A stretch of 37,471 bases of DNA, from the NCBI GenBank assembly GCA_023386155.1, contig JAEWKH010000106.1, forward strand, positions 1 to 37,471, read 5' to 3'. Of the stretch, positions 17,056-25,142 are shown piece by piece. The position numbers were made by a program, and so were the translations under genes. Numbering within the stretch: position 1 is the first letter of the stretch; each line of letters begins with the position of its first letter. The notes beneath the pieces were generated by a model that was given only the letters and a program-made list of their open reading frames with translations, was not told where the DNA came from and did not search any database. Source of the stretch: Pseudomonadota bacterium (GTDB taxonomy: Bacteria; Pseudomonadota; Alphaproteobacteria; Rhizobiales; Beijerinckiaceae).

Positions 17056-17625
17056 ATGTCCATTCCAACGCTGATCTTCCGCACCATCCGCTGGTCGGCC
17101 TGGGACGGCTGCGAGGCGGGGCTCGAGCATGTGGATGTGCGGCCCGCCGATGGTGGGCTCGCCATCTCCGGCGTCGTGATCGGACAGGACGAAGGGGACG
17201 AGTTCGGCGTCTCCTACCGACTCAGGCTAGATGCCCTATGGCACACGAAGGAGGTTCATTTAAGAACCACCTCCGGCCACGTGCTGCAGCTGGAAAGCGA
17301 CGGCCGGGGGCATTGGCGGGAGAACGGCAAGGATCGGCCGGATCTCCAGGGCTGCATCGATATCGACATCCAGGCGACGCCGCTCACCAATACGCTCCCC
17401 ATCAGGCGCCTCGATCTGGACACCCGCGAGAGCATGGACATCCGCCTCTGCTACATCACGGTTCCGGACCTCATCGTCTCCGCGGCCAACCAGCGCTACA
17501 CGGCGCTCGAGGCTGGCTCCCTCTATTGCTTCGAGAGCCTGGAGAGCGGTTTCACGGCAGATCTTCCCGTGGACGAGGACGGCTTCGTCCTCGACTATCC
17601 CGGATTGTTCAAGCGCCTCCGATGA
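17056..17625 (+). CDS. Putative glycolipid-binding domain protein
   Basis: A 189-residue cytosolic protein of the Glycolipid_bind family (PF06475), known as a beta-barrel fold but without an established cellular role. The recognisable stretches are IRWSAWDGCEAGLEHVDV at the N-terminus, the central VSYRLRLDALWHTKEVHL, and GCIDIDIQATPLTNTLPIRR. The C-terminus has YTALEAGSLYCFESLESGF, then VDEDGFVLDYPGLFKRL. The ATG at 17056 follows TTGGAGCC. The frame is open upstream to 16900 but lacks family sequence there. It appears to be a single gene between the lut operon and the ferredoxin gene. Confidence 0.85.
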   Translation: MSIPTLIFRTIRWSAWDGCEAGLEHVDVRPADGGLAISGVVIGQDEGDEFGVSYRLRLDALWHTKEVHLRTTSGHVLQLESDGRGHWRENGKDRPDLQGCIDIDIQATPLTNTLPIRRLDLDTRESMDIRLCYITVPDLIVSAANQRYTALEAGSLYCFESLESGFTADLPVDEDGFVLDYPGLFKRLR

Positions 17626-17716
17626 GCGTTACGGCTCAGCCGTGACATCTGGGCACAGGGAATAGTGCTGGCGCGCCGCTTCTTTTTCCGGTAAGTCTTT
17701 GAAATCACATGTAGTT

Positions 17717-17737
17717 TTTAGTCATTCTAAACTAGAA
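17717..17737. promoter_or_regulatory. AT-rich overlapping dyads upstream of bfd, possible iron-responsive operator
   Basis: Two overlapping inverted repeats lie 7-27 bp before the bfd start: TTTAG-N5-CTAAA (17717-17731) and TTCTA-AAC-TAGAA (17725-17737). The half-site TTCTAAA is that expected in Irr/Fur-family iron control elements of alphaproteobacteria, but the spacing is shorter than usual. The assignment rests on location before an iron-storage gene. Confidence 0.45.
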
Positions 17738-17743
17738 CAACAA

Positions 17744-18001
17744 ATGATCGTCTGCTCCTGCAACATCCTCTCCGACGGTGATGTCAAAGCGTGCCTGAAG
17801 CCGGGGCCGGAATGTCCGCGCACTCCGGCACAGGTCTATCGCTGTCTCGGCTGCAGCCCCGATTGCGGGCGCTGCGCGCGGACGATCCGTGCCATCATGG
17901 ACCAGGCCCTGATCGACGCGGGCGTGGAGCCCCTCGCGGCCTGCAACCGCGGCTGCTGCCCGACCGCCCTGGAAAAAGCGGCCGCCGAACCCACCCTTTG
18001 A
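17744..18001 (+). CDS. bfd: Bacterioferritin-associated ferredoxin (Bfd)
   Basis: A small [2Fe-2S] protein that in other bacteria delivers electrons to bacterioferritin to release stored iron as Fe2+. It is 85 residues from ATG 17744. The cluster ligands are the expected pairs: Cys4/Cys6 (MIVCSCN) and Cys41/Cys44 (DCGRC). Several more cysteines (17, 24, 34, 37, 67, 71, 72) make it unusually Cys-rich, a pattern I have not matched to a subgroup. The upstream TTG at 17699 is rejected because MIVC is the family start. There is no strong Shine-Dalgarno sequence, and the start lies just past AT-rich dyads. Bacterioferritin follows 192 bp downstream on the same strand, with a repeat between. Confidence 0.9.
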   Translation: MIVCSCNILSDGDVKACLKPGPECPRTPAQVYRCLGCSPDCGRCARTIRAIMDQALIDAGVEPLAACNRGCCPTALEKAAAEPTL

Positions 18002-18066
18002 ACAAAAGGACTTTCGCCCTAGTTCACAAATCCTCTAAAGAATGATCCGGCGCATCCGGCGCCTTG

Positions 18067-18170
18067 AGCATCAGACCCAAAAGTGGAATCCACTTTTGGG
18101 ACTCATCCGATGCTTTTCCTGGATGGGCGCATCATTCGTGCGGAAAACCGGATCCACTTTTCCGCACGAT
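18067..18170. repeat. Mosaic palindromic repeat, copy A (between bfd and bfr)
   Basis: A composite of two hairpins. The first has outer AGCATC / GATGCT arms (18067-18072, 18109-18114) and a perfect 11-bp stem CCCAAAAGTGG / CCACTTTTGGG with loop AAT (18076-18100). The second has an 11-bp stem CGTGCGGAAAA / TTTTCCGCACG (18137-18168). Parts of the first recur at 31771-31820. It ends 24 bp before the bfr start, so it is in or next to the bfr leader. Confidence 0.8.
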
Positions 18171-18193
18171 GCGCTAGTGGACGAGAGGGTAGG

Positions 18194-18679
18194 ATGAAGG
18201 GCGATCCCAAGGTTATCGAGTATCTCAATCGCGGCCTGCGCAGCGAGCTGACGGCGGTCAACCAGTACTGGCTGCATTACCGGCTCCTGGACGATTGGGG
18301 ATACAAGGAGCTTGCGAAGGCCTGGCGCAAGGAATCCATCGAGGAGATGCACCACGCCGACCGCTTCATCGAGCGCATCATCTTTCTCGAGGGCTTTGCC
18401 AACCTGCAGGTGCTCGATCCCCTGCGCATCGGCCAGAACGTCCAGGAGATCCTCGAATCCGATCTCGCGGCGGAGTACGACGCCCGCAACCTCTACGGCG
18501 AGGCGGCCGCCTATTGCGAGAGCGTCGGAGACCGCGTCTCCAAGATCCTCTTCGAGGAGCTGATGAAGGACGAGGAAGGCCATATCGACTTCCTCGAAAC
18601 CCAGCTCAACCTCGTCGAGCAGGTCGGCATCGAGCTCTATTCCCAGAAGCATATCGGCGGGCTCGACGACCACGACTGA
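18194..18679 (+). CDS. bfr: Bacterioferritin (haem-containing iron storage protein)
   Basis: A 24-subunit cytosolic shell that oxidises and stores iron. It is 161 residues, normal length. All di-iron ferroxidase ligands are present at E. coli numbering: Glu18, Glu51, His54, Glu94, Glu127 and His130. The haem ligand Met52 is also present (EEMHHAD). The start MKGDPKVIEYLNRGLRSELT is canonical. The ATG at 18194 has AGGGTAGG upstream. The bfd neighbour supplies the electron donor for iron release, so the two genes form a storage and mobilisation pair, although repeat copy A separates them and may carry a separate promoter for bfr. Confidence 0.97.
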   Translation: MKGDPKVIEYLNRGLRSELTAVNQYWLHYRLLDDWGYKELAKAWRKESIEEMHHADRFIERIIFLEGFANLQVLDPLRIGQNVQEILESDLAAEYDARNLYGEAAAYCESVGDRVSKILFEELMKDEEGHIDFLETQLNLVEQVGIELYSQKHIGGLDDHD

Positions 18680-18727
18680 GATTCTTCTTTACGGCAGCGG
18701 CGGCTCGGAACCGGCACAACCCTAAGC

Positions 18728-18838
18728 CCTCATCCTGAGGGGATTGCGACAGCAATCCGTCTCGAAGGATCAGGGCGTCTCCAGTGCACTCTGGACCCTC
18801 CTTCGAGACGCAGCCGATGGCTGCTCCTCAGGATGAGG
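18728..18838. repeat. Large nested inverted repeat
   Basis: A 111-bp element between the convergent bfr and acyl-CoA synthetase/GNAT genes. The outer arms are perfect 13-mers (CCTCATCCTGAGG at 18728-18740, CCTCAGGATGAGG at 18826-18838). The inner arms are perfect 12-mers (CGTCTCGAAGGA at 18758-18769, TCCTTCGAGACG at 18799-18810). It has no coding potential. The form is that of a dispersed genomic palindrome or a tiny non-autonomous element. Confidence 0.85.
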
Positions 18839-18868
18839 TCAGAGCTTGGTGAGCCGAATGATTTGGAC

Positions 18869-18896
18869 AAGGCCCGCCCTCACGGCGGGCCTTTTT
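18869..18896 (+). terminator. Rho-independent terminator
   Basis: A 10-bp stem AAGGCCCGCC / GGCGGGCCTT with loop CTCAC, ending in TTTTT on the plus strand. It would end the bfr transcript, and the stem also sits 4 bp beyond the stop of the converging gene. Confidence 0.75.
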
Positions 18897-18900
18897 CGTG

Positions 18901-21627
18901 TCACGCCGGCTGCTGCGCGAGCTTCTTCGGCTCCTCGATCGAGGCGATCGGCAGGGTGACGCGGCGCAGCTCCGGATCGTCCGGGTCGATCCGGATGGAG
19001 AAGCCGAGGCTGCGGCACATGTCCAGCATGGTGGTGTTCTCGCGCAGAACCTGCCCGTCGATCTCTCGCAAGCCCTCGGACTTCGCCCACTCGATCATCA
19101 GCCGCATCAGCTCCCAGCCGAGGCCGATCCCCTTGAGATCGGAACGGAGCAGGATGCCGTATTCGCCGGTCTCGTGATTGGCATCCGCATGGAGGCGGAC
19201 CGCGCCCATCATCTCGCCCGTATCCTCGTCGAAGGCGACGAACGCGATGGCGCGGGCATAATCGAGCTGCGTCAGGCGGGCGAGGAAGGTATGGCTGAAG
19301 TCCCGGACCGGAGCAAAGAATCGAAGGCGCAGGTCCTCCGGCGTGATCTTCTCGAAGAAGCGACGGAACGCCTCTTCGTCCTCGGGCCGCACGGGCCGCA
19401 CGAAGGCCGCGCGCCCGCTCCGCAGCGTGATGTGGCGCTCCCACTCCTTCGGATAGGGCCGCACCGCAAAGCGCGGATGGCCGCTGCCTTTGCGGATTTC
19501 AGGCGCGACCGCGACCCGGGCGTCGACCGCGATCACCCCGGTGTGGTCGGCGAGAAGCGGATTGATGTCGAGCTCGCGGATCTCGGGGATGTCGGCGGCC
19601 ATCTGCGCCAGTTTCACCAACGTGAGGGCGATCGCCCCCTCGTCGGCGGCCGGGACGTCGCGATAGGCCTTCAGGCGGCGTGACACGCGGGTCCGCGCGA
19701 TGAGATCGTGGGCGAGGTTCAGATCGAGGGGAGGCAGCGCGATCGCCTTGTCGTTGATCACCTCCACGGCCGTGCCGCCGCGTCCGAAGAGGATCACGGG
19801 ACCGAAGGACGGATCGTCGGCAATACCCATGATCAGCTCGCGGGCCTTGGTCCGCCGCACCATGGGCTGGACGGTGACGCCGGTCACGTGCGCCTGCGGC
19901 TTCAGGCGGGCTGCGCGCTCGAAGATCTCGGCGGCCGCCTTTCTCACCGCTCCCTCGGTCGTGAGATCGAGCTTCACGCCGCCGATATCGGACTTGTGCA
20001 CGATGTCGGGCGAGAGGACCTTGACGGCCACCGTGCCGCCCTCGGCAATGATGGGCCGGGCGGCCTCGGCGGCCTCCTCGGGCGTGGTCGCGAGGGTCAC
20101 CGGGGCGGTCGGGATGTCGTAGGCCCGCAGCAGCGCATTGACCTCGAGCGGATCGAGCCAGCGGCGGTTCTGCGCCAGCACATGGTCGACGACGACGCGG
20201 GCGGCTTCCGTATCGGGCTCGAAATCATGGGGCAGGTTGTCGGGCGTCTCCATCAGCTGGACCTGCGCCTCCCGGTAGCGCACGAGCTGGATGAAGCCGC
20301 GAACCGCATCGGCCTCGGTGGCGAAATGCGGGATACGTGCCCGCTCGAAGACGCGGGCGGAGTCCGGATCCTCGCCGATCCAGGCGGCAAAGACCGGCTT
20401 CTGCCGGTACCCCTTCGCCCGGTCGCGCTTGACCACATCGACGATCGCGGCGGCCACGTCCGGGGCACTGGCGACGGCTGTGGGCACATTGAGGATCAGG
20501 ACGGCATCGTTCTCCGGATCGGCCAGCAGCGCCTCGAGAGCCCCCGCATAGCGGGCGGGATCCGCATCGCCGACGATGTCGATGGGATTGGCGTGGGACC
20601 AGGTCGGCGGCAGGATGGCATCGAGGGAGTTGCGCGTCTTCTCCGACAGGGTGGCGAGTGTCCCGCCGAGGTCGACCAGCCGGTCCACGGCGAGAACCCC
20701 GATGCCACCTCCATTGGTAAGAACTGCCAACCGGCTGCCAGGGAACGGCTTCTGCCGGCCCAGCGTCTCCGCCGCGGCGAAGAGCTGGTCGAGATCGAGA
20801 ACCCGCAGCAGGCCGGCCCGGCGGAAAGCTGCGTCATAGACTGCATCGGAGCCGGCCAGGGCCCCCGTATGGGTCGCGGCGGCCTTCGCTCCCTGCGCAT
20901 GCCGCCCGGCCTTGATCACCACCACCGGCTTCACGCGCGCGGCCGCACGGGCGGCCGACATGAACTTCTTCGCGTTGTCGATGGACTCGATGTAGAGCAG
21001 GATCGCCCGGGTCCCGCTGTCGGCGGAGAAGAAATCCAGGCAGTCACTGAAATCCACGTCGACCTTGTCGCCCAGGGAAACGATGGCCGAGAAGCCCACC
21101 TGCCGCTGCGCCGCCCATTCCACGAGCCCCGCGGCGAGCGCACCGGACTGGGATACGAGCGCCAGATCCCCGGGCCTGACGCTGCGCGCCGCGAAGCTGG
21201 CATTCATCTTGGCCCGAGGCGCCAGAACGCCGATGCAATTGGGGCCGACGATACGCAGCCCATGGGCGCGCGCGGCAAGCCTGACCTGATCACCCAGGGA
21301 GCCCGCGCCGTAGCCCATTCCCGCCGTGGCCACGATGGCGGCACTCACACCCAGGCTTCCGGCCTCCTCGATTACGGCGAGCACCCGCTCGGGCGGTACG
21401 GCCACGACGATGAGGTCCGGTGTTTGTGGAAGCCGGGACAGGGAAGCGAAGCAGGGCCTCCCTTCCACCTCGACATGATGCGGATTGACGGGAAAGAGCT
21501 CTCCCTCGAAGCCGCCTGCGATAAGGTTGCGCAGGAAGGTCAGGCCGAGAGAGCCCGGACGCGGGCTTGCGCCGACCACCGCGATGGAACGGGGCGCGAA
21601 CAGCTTGTCGAGGCGATAGATAGACAT
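18901..21627 (-). CDS. NDP-forming acyl-CoA synthetase fused to GNAT acetyltransferase (Pat/YfiQ-like)
   Basis: A 908-residue fusion. An N-terminal CoA-binding Rossmann domain (about 8-140: SIAVVGASPRPGSLG, VGPNCIG) leads into a succinyl-CoA-ligase-like domain (150-290) and a linker plus ATP-grasp domain (about 470-700: IVHKSDIGGVKLDL). The GNAT domain (about 735-890) contains the acetyl-CoA loop RSDLKGIGLGWELM. Relatives such as Salmonella/E. coli Pat acetylate lysines, for example on acetyl-CoA synthetase. In E. coli YfiQ the segment reads TTAG, lacking the His. Here it is ATHTGALAG with His253, so ADP-forming acyl-CoA synthetase activity may be retained. The start has AAGGA upstream. It is a single-gene unit. 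The substrate is unknown. Confidence 0.9.
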   Translation of the reverse strand: MSIYRLDKLFAPRSIAVVGASPRPGSLGLTFLRNLIAGGFEGELFPVNPHHVEVEGRPCFASLSRLPQTPDLIVVAVPPERVLAVIEEAGSLGVSAAIVATAGMGYGAGSLGDQVRLAARAHGLRIVGPNCIGVLAPRAKMNASFAARSVRPGDLALVSQSGALAAGLVEWAAQRQVGFSAIVSLGDKVDVDFSDCLDFFSADSGTRAILLYIESIDNAKKFMSAARAAARVKPVVVIKAGRHAQGAKAAATHTGALAGSDAVYDAAFRRAGLLRVLDLDQLFAAAETLGRQKPFPGSRLAVLTNGGGIGVLAVDRLVDLGGTLATLSEKTRNSLDAILPPTWSHANPIDIVGDADPARYAGALEALLADPENDAVLILNVPTAVASAPDVAAAIVDVVKRDRAKGYRQKPVFAAWIGEDPDSARVFERARIPHFATEADAVRGFIQLVRYREAQVQLMETPDNLPHDFEPDTEAARVVVDHVLAQNRRWLDPLEVNALLRAYDIPTAPVTLATTPEEAAEAARPIIAEGGTVAVKVLSPDIVHKSDIGGVKLDLTTEGAVRKAAAEIFERAARLKPQAHVTGVTVQPMVRRTKARELIMGIADDPSFGPVILFGRGGTAVEVINDKAIALPPLDLNLAHDLIARTRVSRRLKAYRDVPAADEGAIALTLVKLAQMAADIPEIRELDINPLLADHTGVIAVDARVAVAPEIRKGSGHPRFAVRPYPKEWERHITLRSGRAAFVRPVRPEDEEAFRRFFEKITPEDLRLRFFAPVRDFSHTFLARLTQLDYARAIAFVAFDEDTGEMMGAVRLHADANHETGEYGILLRSDLKGIGLGWELMRLMIEWAKSEGLREIDGQVLRENTTMLDMCRSLGFSIRIDPDDPELRRVTLPIASIEEPKKLAQQPA

Positions 21628-21720
21628 GGCGATCCTTCGTCTCGTGAGAGGATGGTGTCAGTACGTATTGCAGCCTCTTATAACCGCAATATGCGCCGGT
21701 GCCGTTGATCGACCGCAACT

Positions 21721-21781
21721 AGCGCATCGTGCGGACCCGGAGGGCCGCGTCAGCGATGCGCTCTTCAAAGAGCGGAGCATC
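21721..21781. repeat. Mosaic palindromic repeat, copy B
   Basis: Arms AGCGCATCG (21721-21729) and CGATGCGCT (21754-21762) enclose a GCGG/CCGC stem. A tail AAAGAGCGGAGCATC follows and ends at 21781. The same arms and tail recur at 31665-31776, where an extra segment of about 50 bp is inserted between the arms. It lies upstream of the acyl-CoA synthetase/GNAT gene. Confidence 0.8.
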
Positions 21782-21820
21782 GGATAGGGCCTCCGCCCCG
21801 AATACGCTAACGCGGATCCT

Positions 21821-22276
21821 TCAGGATCGATCGCGCAGCCAGCGGTAATGGGCATCCGGGCAGCGCTCCTCGTTGCCCGAACCGTCGGTCGTGGCGATCA
21901 GCCTGAATCCCTGCCGCTCATAGAAGCGGCGTGCCTGGACGTTTTTCTGGAATGTCCAGAGATTCAGCTCGGTGCGGCTGCCCCTGACCGCAGACAGGAG
22001 AGCCGATCCGACACCCTGGCCGTGCCATGCCGGATCCACATAGAGGTGATCCAGCCAGTCGAGCCTTGCCCCGGCAAAGCCGATCAACTCGGCGCCTGCC
22101 TCGGCCAGCCAGACCTCGGATGCCGGAAAGACGCGCTCCTGAAAGAAGGCCAGATCCTCCTCCGGCGTATGAAGATCCGGCAGGTAAGGCAGGCAGGCCC
22201 TGCGCACATGCCGGTTCAACCGCGCGACAGCCGGCATGTCCGACAGAGCGGCGGGACGCAGGGCGAAGCGGGGCAC
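21821..22276 (-). CDS. GNAT-family N-acetyltransferase
   Basis: A 151-residue acetyl-CoA-dependent acetyltransferase of unknown substrate. RPAALSDMPAVARLNR is strand 1/helix 1. LDHLYVDPAWHGQGVGSALL is the acetyl-CoA-binding motif A, with the expected Q/R-x-x-G-x-G/A loop. NVQARRFYERQGF is motif B. The GTG start at 22276 shares one base with the kinase stop (TAG/GTG), so it is probably translated by coupling from the kinase mRNA. An internal Met14 would remove the first strand and is less likely. Confidence 0.82.
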   Translation of the reverse strand: MPRFALRPAALSDMPAVARLNRHVRRACLPYLPDLHTPEEDLAFFQERVFPASEVWLAEAGAELIGFAGARLDWLDHLYVDPAWHGQGVGSALLSAVRGSRTELNLWTFQKNVQARRFYERQGFRLIATTDGSGNEERCPDAHYRWLRDRS

Positions 22277-24945
22277 TATTCCGCCAGAACGCGCGTCGGC
22301 GGGAAGATCACTTCGACCAGCGTTCCCTCTCTCGGCTGGCTCGCGATCTGGAGAGCCCCCCGGTTCGCCTCGACCAGCGCCTTGGTCAGCGGCAATCCGA
22401 GACCGGTGCCGCCACGTTTGCGCGAGGTGGCGAGCTGGCGGAACGGCTCGAGAGCCGCCTCGACCTCCTCCGGCGTCATGCCGATGCCGGTATCGCGCAC
22501 CCGGAAGGCGACTTCGCCCCTGTCGGTCATAGCCGTGGAGACGATGACCTGTCCGCCCGCATCGGTGAACTTGATGGCGTTGGAAACGAGGTTGAGGACG
22601 ATCTGGCGCATGGAACGCTCATCGGCCACCACGGGCGGCAGCTTGGGCGCGAAGCTCATGCGCATGACGATGCGGTCGCGAGCGGCCTGAGGCTGGAGCA
22701 GGGTCACGCAGGACGAGACCAGCTCGTTGAGGCTGACGCCCGTGAAGGACAGCTCCAGGCGGCCGGCCTCGATCTTCGCCAGATCCAGGAGATCGTTCAC
22801 GAGGCTGATCACATGGGAGCCGGAGGCGTGGACGTCCTTGAGATATTCCTTGTAGCGGTCATTGCCGATGGCCCCGAAGCGCTCCTCGAGCATGACCTCT
22901 GCGAAGCCGAGGATGGCATTCAGGGGCGTGCGGATTTCATGGCTGATCTTGGCCAGGAGATCGGATTTCTGGGCGCTCGCCTCCTCGGCCGCGTGCTTGG
23001 CGCCGATCAGCTCGCCCTCGGCCTTCTTGAAGACGGTGATGTCGCGAAGGACCGCGCAGAACCGGCGATCCGGCCCGTCGCCGAGACGGCCCATGGTCAT
23101 GAAGAGCGGGATCGATCCGCCCTGGCGCTCCCGGCCGACGACCTCGCGTCCGTCGTTGAGCAGGCTCCTGACGCCGGGAGAGCGCAGGCTTTCGAGGTAA
23201 TCGAGGGCCACCATGTGGCTCTCGGGCGCCAGAAGCACCGTGATGGCATCGCCTGCCACGGCCTGCTCATCGTAGCCGAAGAGCGCTTCGGCCGAGCGGT
23301 TGAGGGAGAGGATGCGCCCCGTCTCGTTGAGGACGATGACGCCGTCCGTCGCCGTATCGAGGATCGCCTCCAGCTCATGAACGCGGCCGTCCTGGACGGC
23401 CGGCGGAGCGGCAACGCCGGTCGCCTTGCTGATGACCATGAGGTCCGCCGGCGCGCCGTTCCAATCGGCCGATGAGGAGCGCACGGTCACGGCGACGTTC
23501 TCGTTCCGGCGGTTCGTGAGGGCGAGAGCGGAATCCTCGTTCCCCACCCCTCCGAGGGCCGGAGAGCCACGAAACAGATGCACGAGCCCCCCGTCGGACC
23601 GGATCTGCTCGACATCGTCGTAGCCCGTCAGGTCGAGAAGGAAGCGGTTGGCGAACAGGACGGTCTCGCCGCGATGGACCAGGATCCCGATCGGCAGCCG
23701 GTCGAGGATCCGGTCGACATTGTCGGGAACACTCGGGGGCGACGCAGGGGCAGGTTCGATCTCTGCGGCGGGCCTCTCCTCTTCGGAAGCGGCGGCTTCA
23801 TCCTGAGGGGGTGTGTCCTCTTCCAGGCGCGCCCCAAGGGCCCTGGCGATTTCACGGAAGGCGCTGCGCTCCGCATTGGAAAGGCCGGAGGCCTGAGGCG
23901 GCTTGTCCGCGGGGCGGCTCCGCCCGGCGGTCTCCGGTTCTGGCGGATTGGCGCTGGAGAGGGCTTCGGCCACCTGCTCGCGAAGGTTGGAAAACCAGCT
24001 TTCCTCCTCGGACGGCTCGGGCTCCGCCGTCGGCATTTCCTCGGGCGGGCGAAACGGGAGCGTCTCGTCGGTGAAAAGGCTCTGCGCGATCAGATCGGAG
24101 GCGCCGTTCGAGCCTTCGTCCGGTTCCTCGCGCTCCCGGATGGCGTCCATGCGCAGGAGACCGAACCCCCGGAAGCCGATGAGCTCCCGGCCTGGACCGA
24201 AGACCGGCATGCCGGCCCAGTCGACGGGCACCTGCTGCCGCGAGTTGTCGACGCTCCAGAGGATCGTGCGACCGCTCCAGGTCTCGCGGCGGGCGAACAG
24301 GGCCGCGACGACGCCGTCCGGGTCCTCGACGAACTGACGGGCTACCTCCTCCCAGGTCCGCCCGACGATATCGCCGGCCTCGGCGCCGACAGCCCGGGCG
24401 AGATCGGGAGATACATCGGTGAAACGCGTTTCCGCATCCATATGCCAGATGAAACGCACCGGACCGGGAGGCGCTTCCGGCCGAGGCGCGGCTTCCGCTT
24501 CCTTGGGTTCGGCAGGCTCGGGAGCCAAGGCCTCGGTCCGGCGCACCGGAGAAGGCGGCGGGGCCTTCGGCACAGGGCCCACGAACGACGTTACGAGAAC
24601 GGTGTCGCCGTTTTCCAGCGCCGCCAGGCGACAGAGGGTTGCGACCGGCAGCCAGGGCCGAGCCGGATCGAGCCGCAGGCGCTCCTGACGGGCGCCCTGC
24701 TGCGGCGCGAGGCCGCCGGCCAGGGCCTTGAGCCGGTCATGCGCCCGAAAGCCCGGAACCACCCGGCCGGCCTCGTCGGCGAAGGCATCCCGCAACCCTT
24801 CGGCGGCGGGCGAGGCCCAGAGCAGTCTCTCCCCTGCCCGATCCCAGACGAGCACGCCCGCCCCGGGGGCGGCCAGATGGCTCAGGCCCGGCTCGGCGGC
24901 AAGCCGCGCAACCAGCGCTTCGAATGGATTGGGACCAACCGTCAT
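22276..24945 (-). CDS. PAS-domain sensor histidine kinase, PdhS/PleC-like
   Basis: An 889-residue kinase without clear membrane segments, so probably cytosolic. A divergent PAS-like N-terminus (about 10-115) is followed by a Pro/Glu-rich linker. Two further PAS regions lie at about 165-275 and 405-500. A well-formed PAS lies at about 520-640 (LDTATDGVIVLNETGRILSLN). HisKA has His669 in ISHEIRTPLNAILGF. HATPase_c shows the N box (NLVSNAIKF), DTGIGM and GGTGLGLPL. The HisKA/HATPase sequence resembles the PdhS/PleC/DivJ kinases that control DivK in alphaproteobacteria, which would make it a cell-cycle or polarity kinase. That is inference. The ATG at 24945 is preferred to the TTG just before it. 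No response regulator is adjacent. Confidence 0.88.
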   Translation of the reverse strand: MTVGPNPFEALVARLAAEPGLSHLAAPGAGVLVWDRAGERLLWASPAAEGLRDAFADEAGRVVPGFRAHDRLKALAGGLAPQQGARQERLRLDPARPWLPVATLCRLAALENGDTVLVTSFVGPVPKAPPPSPVRRTEALAPEPAEPKEAEAAPRPEAPPGPVRFIWHMDAETRFTDVSPDLARAVGAEAGDIVGRTWEEVARQFVEDPDGVVAALFARRETWSGRTILWSVDNSRQQVPVDWAGMPVFGPGRELIGFRGFGLLRMDAIREREEPDEGSNGASDLIAQSLFTDETLPFRPPEEMPTAEPEPSEEESWFSNLREQVAEALSSANPPEPETAGRSRPADKPPQASGLSNAERSAFREIARALGARLEEDTPPQDEAAASEEERPAAEIEPAPASPPSVPDNVDRILDRLPIGILVHRGETVLFANRFLLDLTGYDDVEQIRSDGGLVHLFRGSPALGGVGNEDSALALTNRRNENVAVTVRSSSADWNGAPADLMVISKATGVAAPPAVQDGRVHELEAILDTATDGVIVLNETGRILSLNRSAEALFGYDEQAVAGDAITVLLAPESHMVALDYLESLRSPGVRSLLNDGREVVGRERQGGSIPLFMTMGRLGDGPDRRFCAVLRDITVFKKAEGELIGAKHAAEEASAQKSDLLAKISHEIRTPLNAILGFAEVMLEERFGAIGNDRYKEYLKDVHASGSHVISLVNDLLDLAKIEAGRLELSFTGVSLNELVSSCVTLLQPQAARDRIVMRMSFAPKLPPVVADERSMRQIVLNLVSNAIKFTDAGGQVIVSTAMTDRGEVAFRVRDTGIGMTPEEVEAALEPFRQLATSRKRGGTGLGLPLTKALVEANRGALQIASQPREGTLVEVIFPPTRVLAE

Positions 24946-25088
24946 CAACGGCCCTTGCTGTGAATGCTCTCAGAGTCTCCTCTGGAGAAGCTTCTAGACT
25001 AATATCTGCGGCCAAGCATGCAAGGCAGGACACTTGAATCCTTTTACTTTGAGGTAACCTTAATAGGCGAGACACGAGGGAGTTGATT

Positions 25089-25121
25089 TTGCATCGCACA
25101 ATGTGATATTGCACTGCACAA
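25089..25121. promoter_or_regulatory. Tandem 13-bp repeats upstream of the phasin genes, probable PhaR operator
   Basis: TTGCATCGCACAA (25089-25101) and TTGCACTGCACAA (25109-25121) match at 11 of 13 positions and start exactly 20 bp apart, about two helical turns. Each contains TGCA followed by GCA. The repressor PhaR, which senses polyhydroxybutyrate, binds TGCA-rich sites before phasin genes in alphaproteobacteria, so PhaR control is a good prediction. Confidence 0.7.
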
Positions 25122-25142
25122 ATACTCAGCAAGGAGCGAGCC

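Noticed and set aside
18067..18170. Possible CRISPR or riboswitch
   Set aside because: The repeats are palindromic and dispersed, not regularly spaced with unique spacers, and no riboswitch core was recognised.
18728..18838. Insertion sequence
   Set aside because: Only 111 bp with no transposase and no visible target duplication; recorded as a repeat instead.
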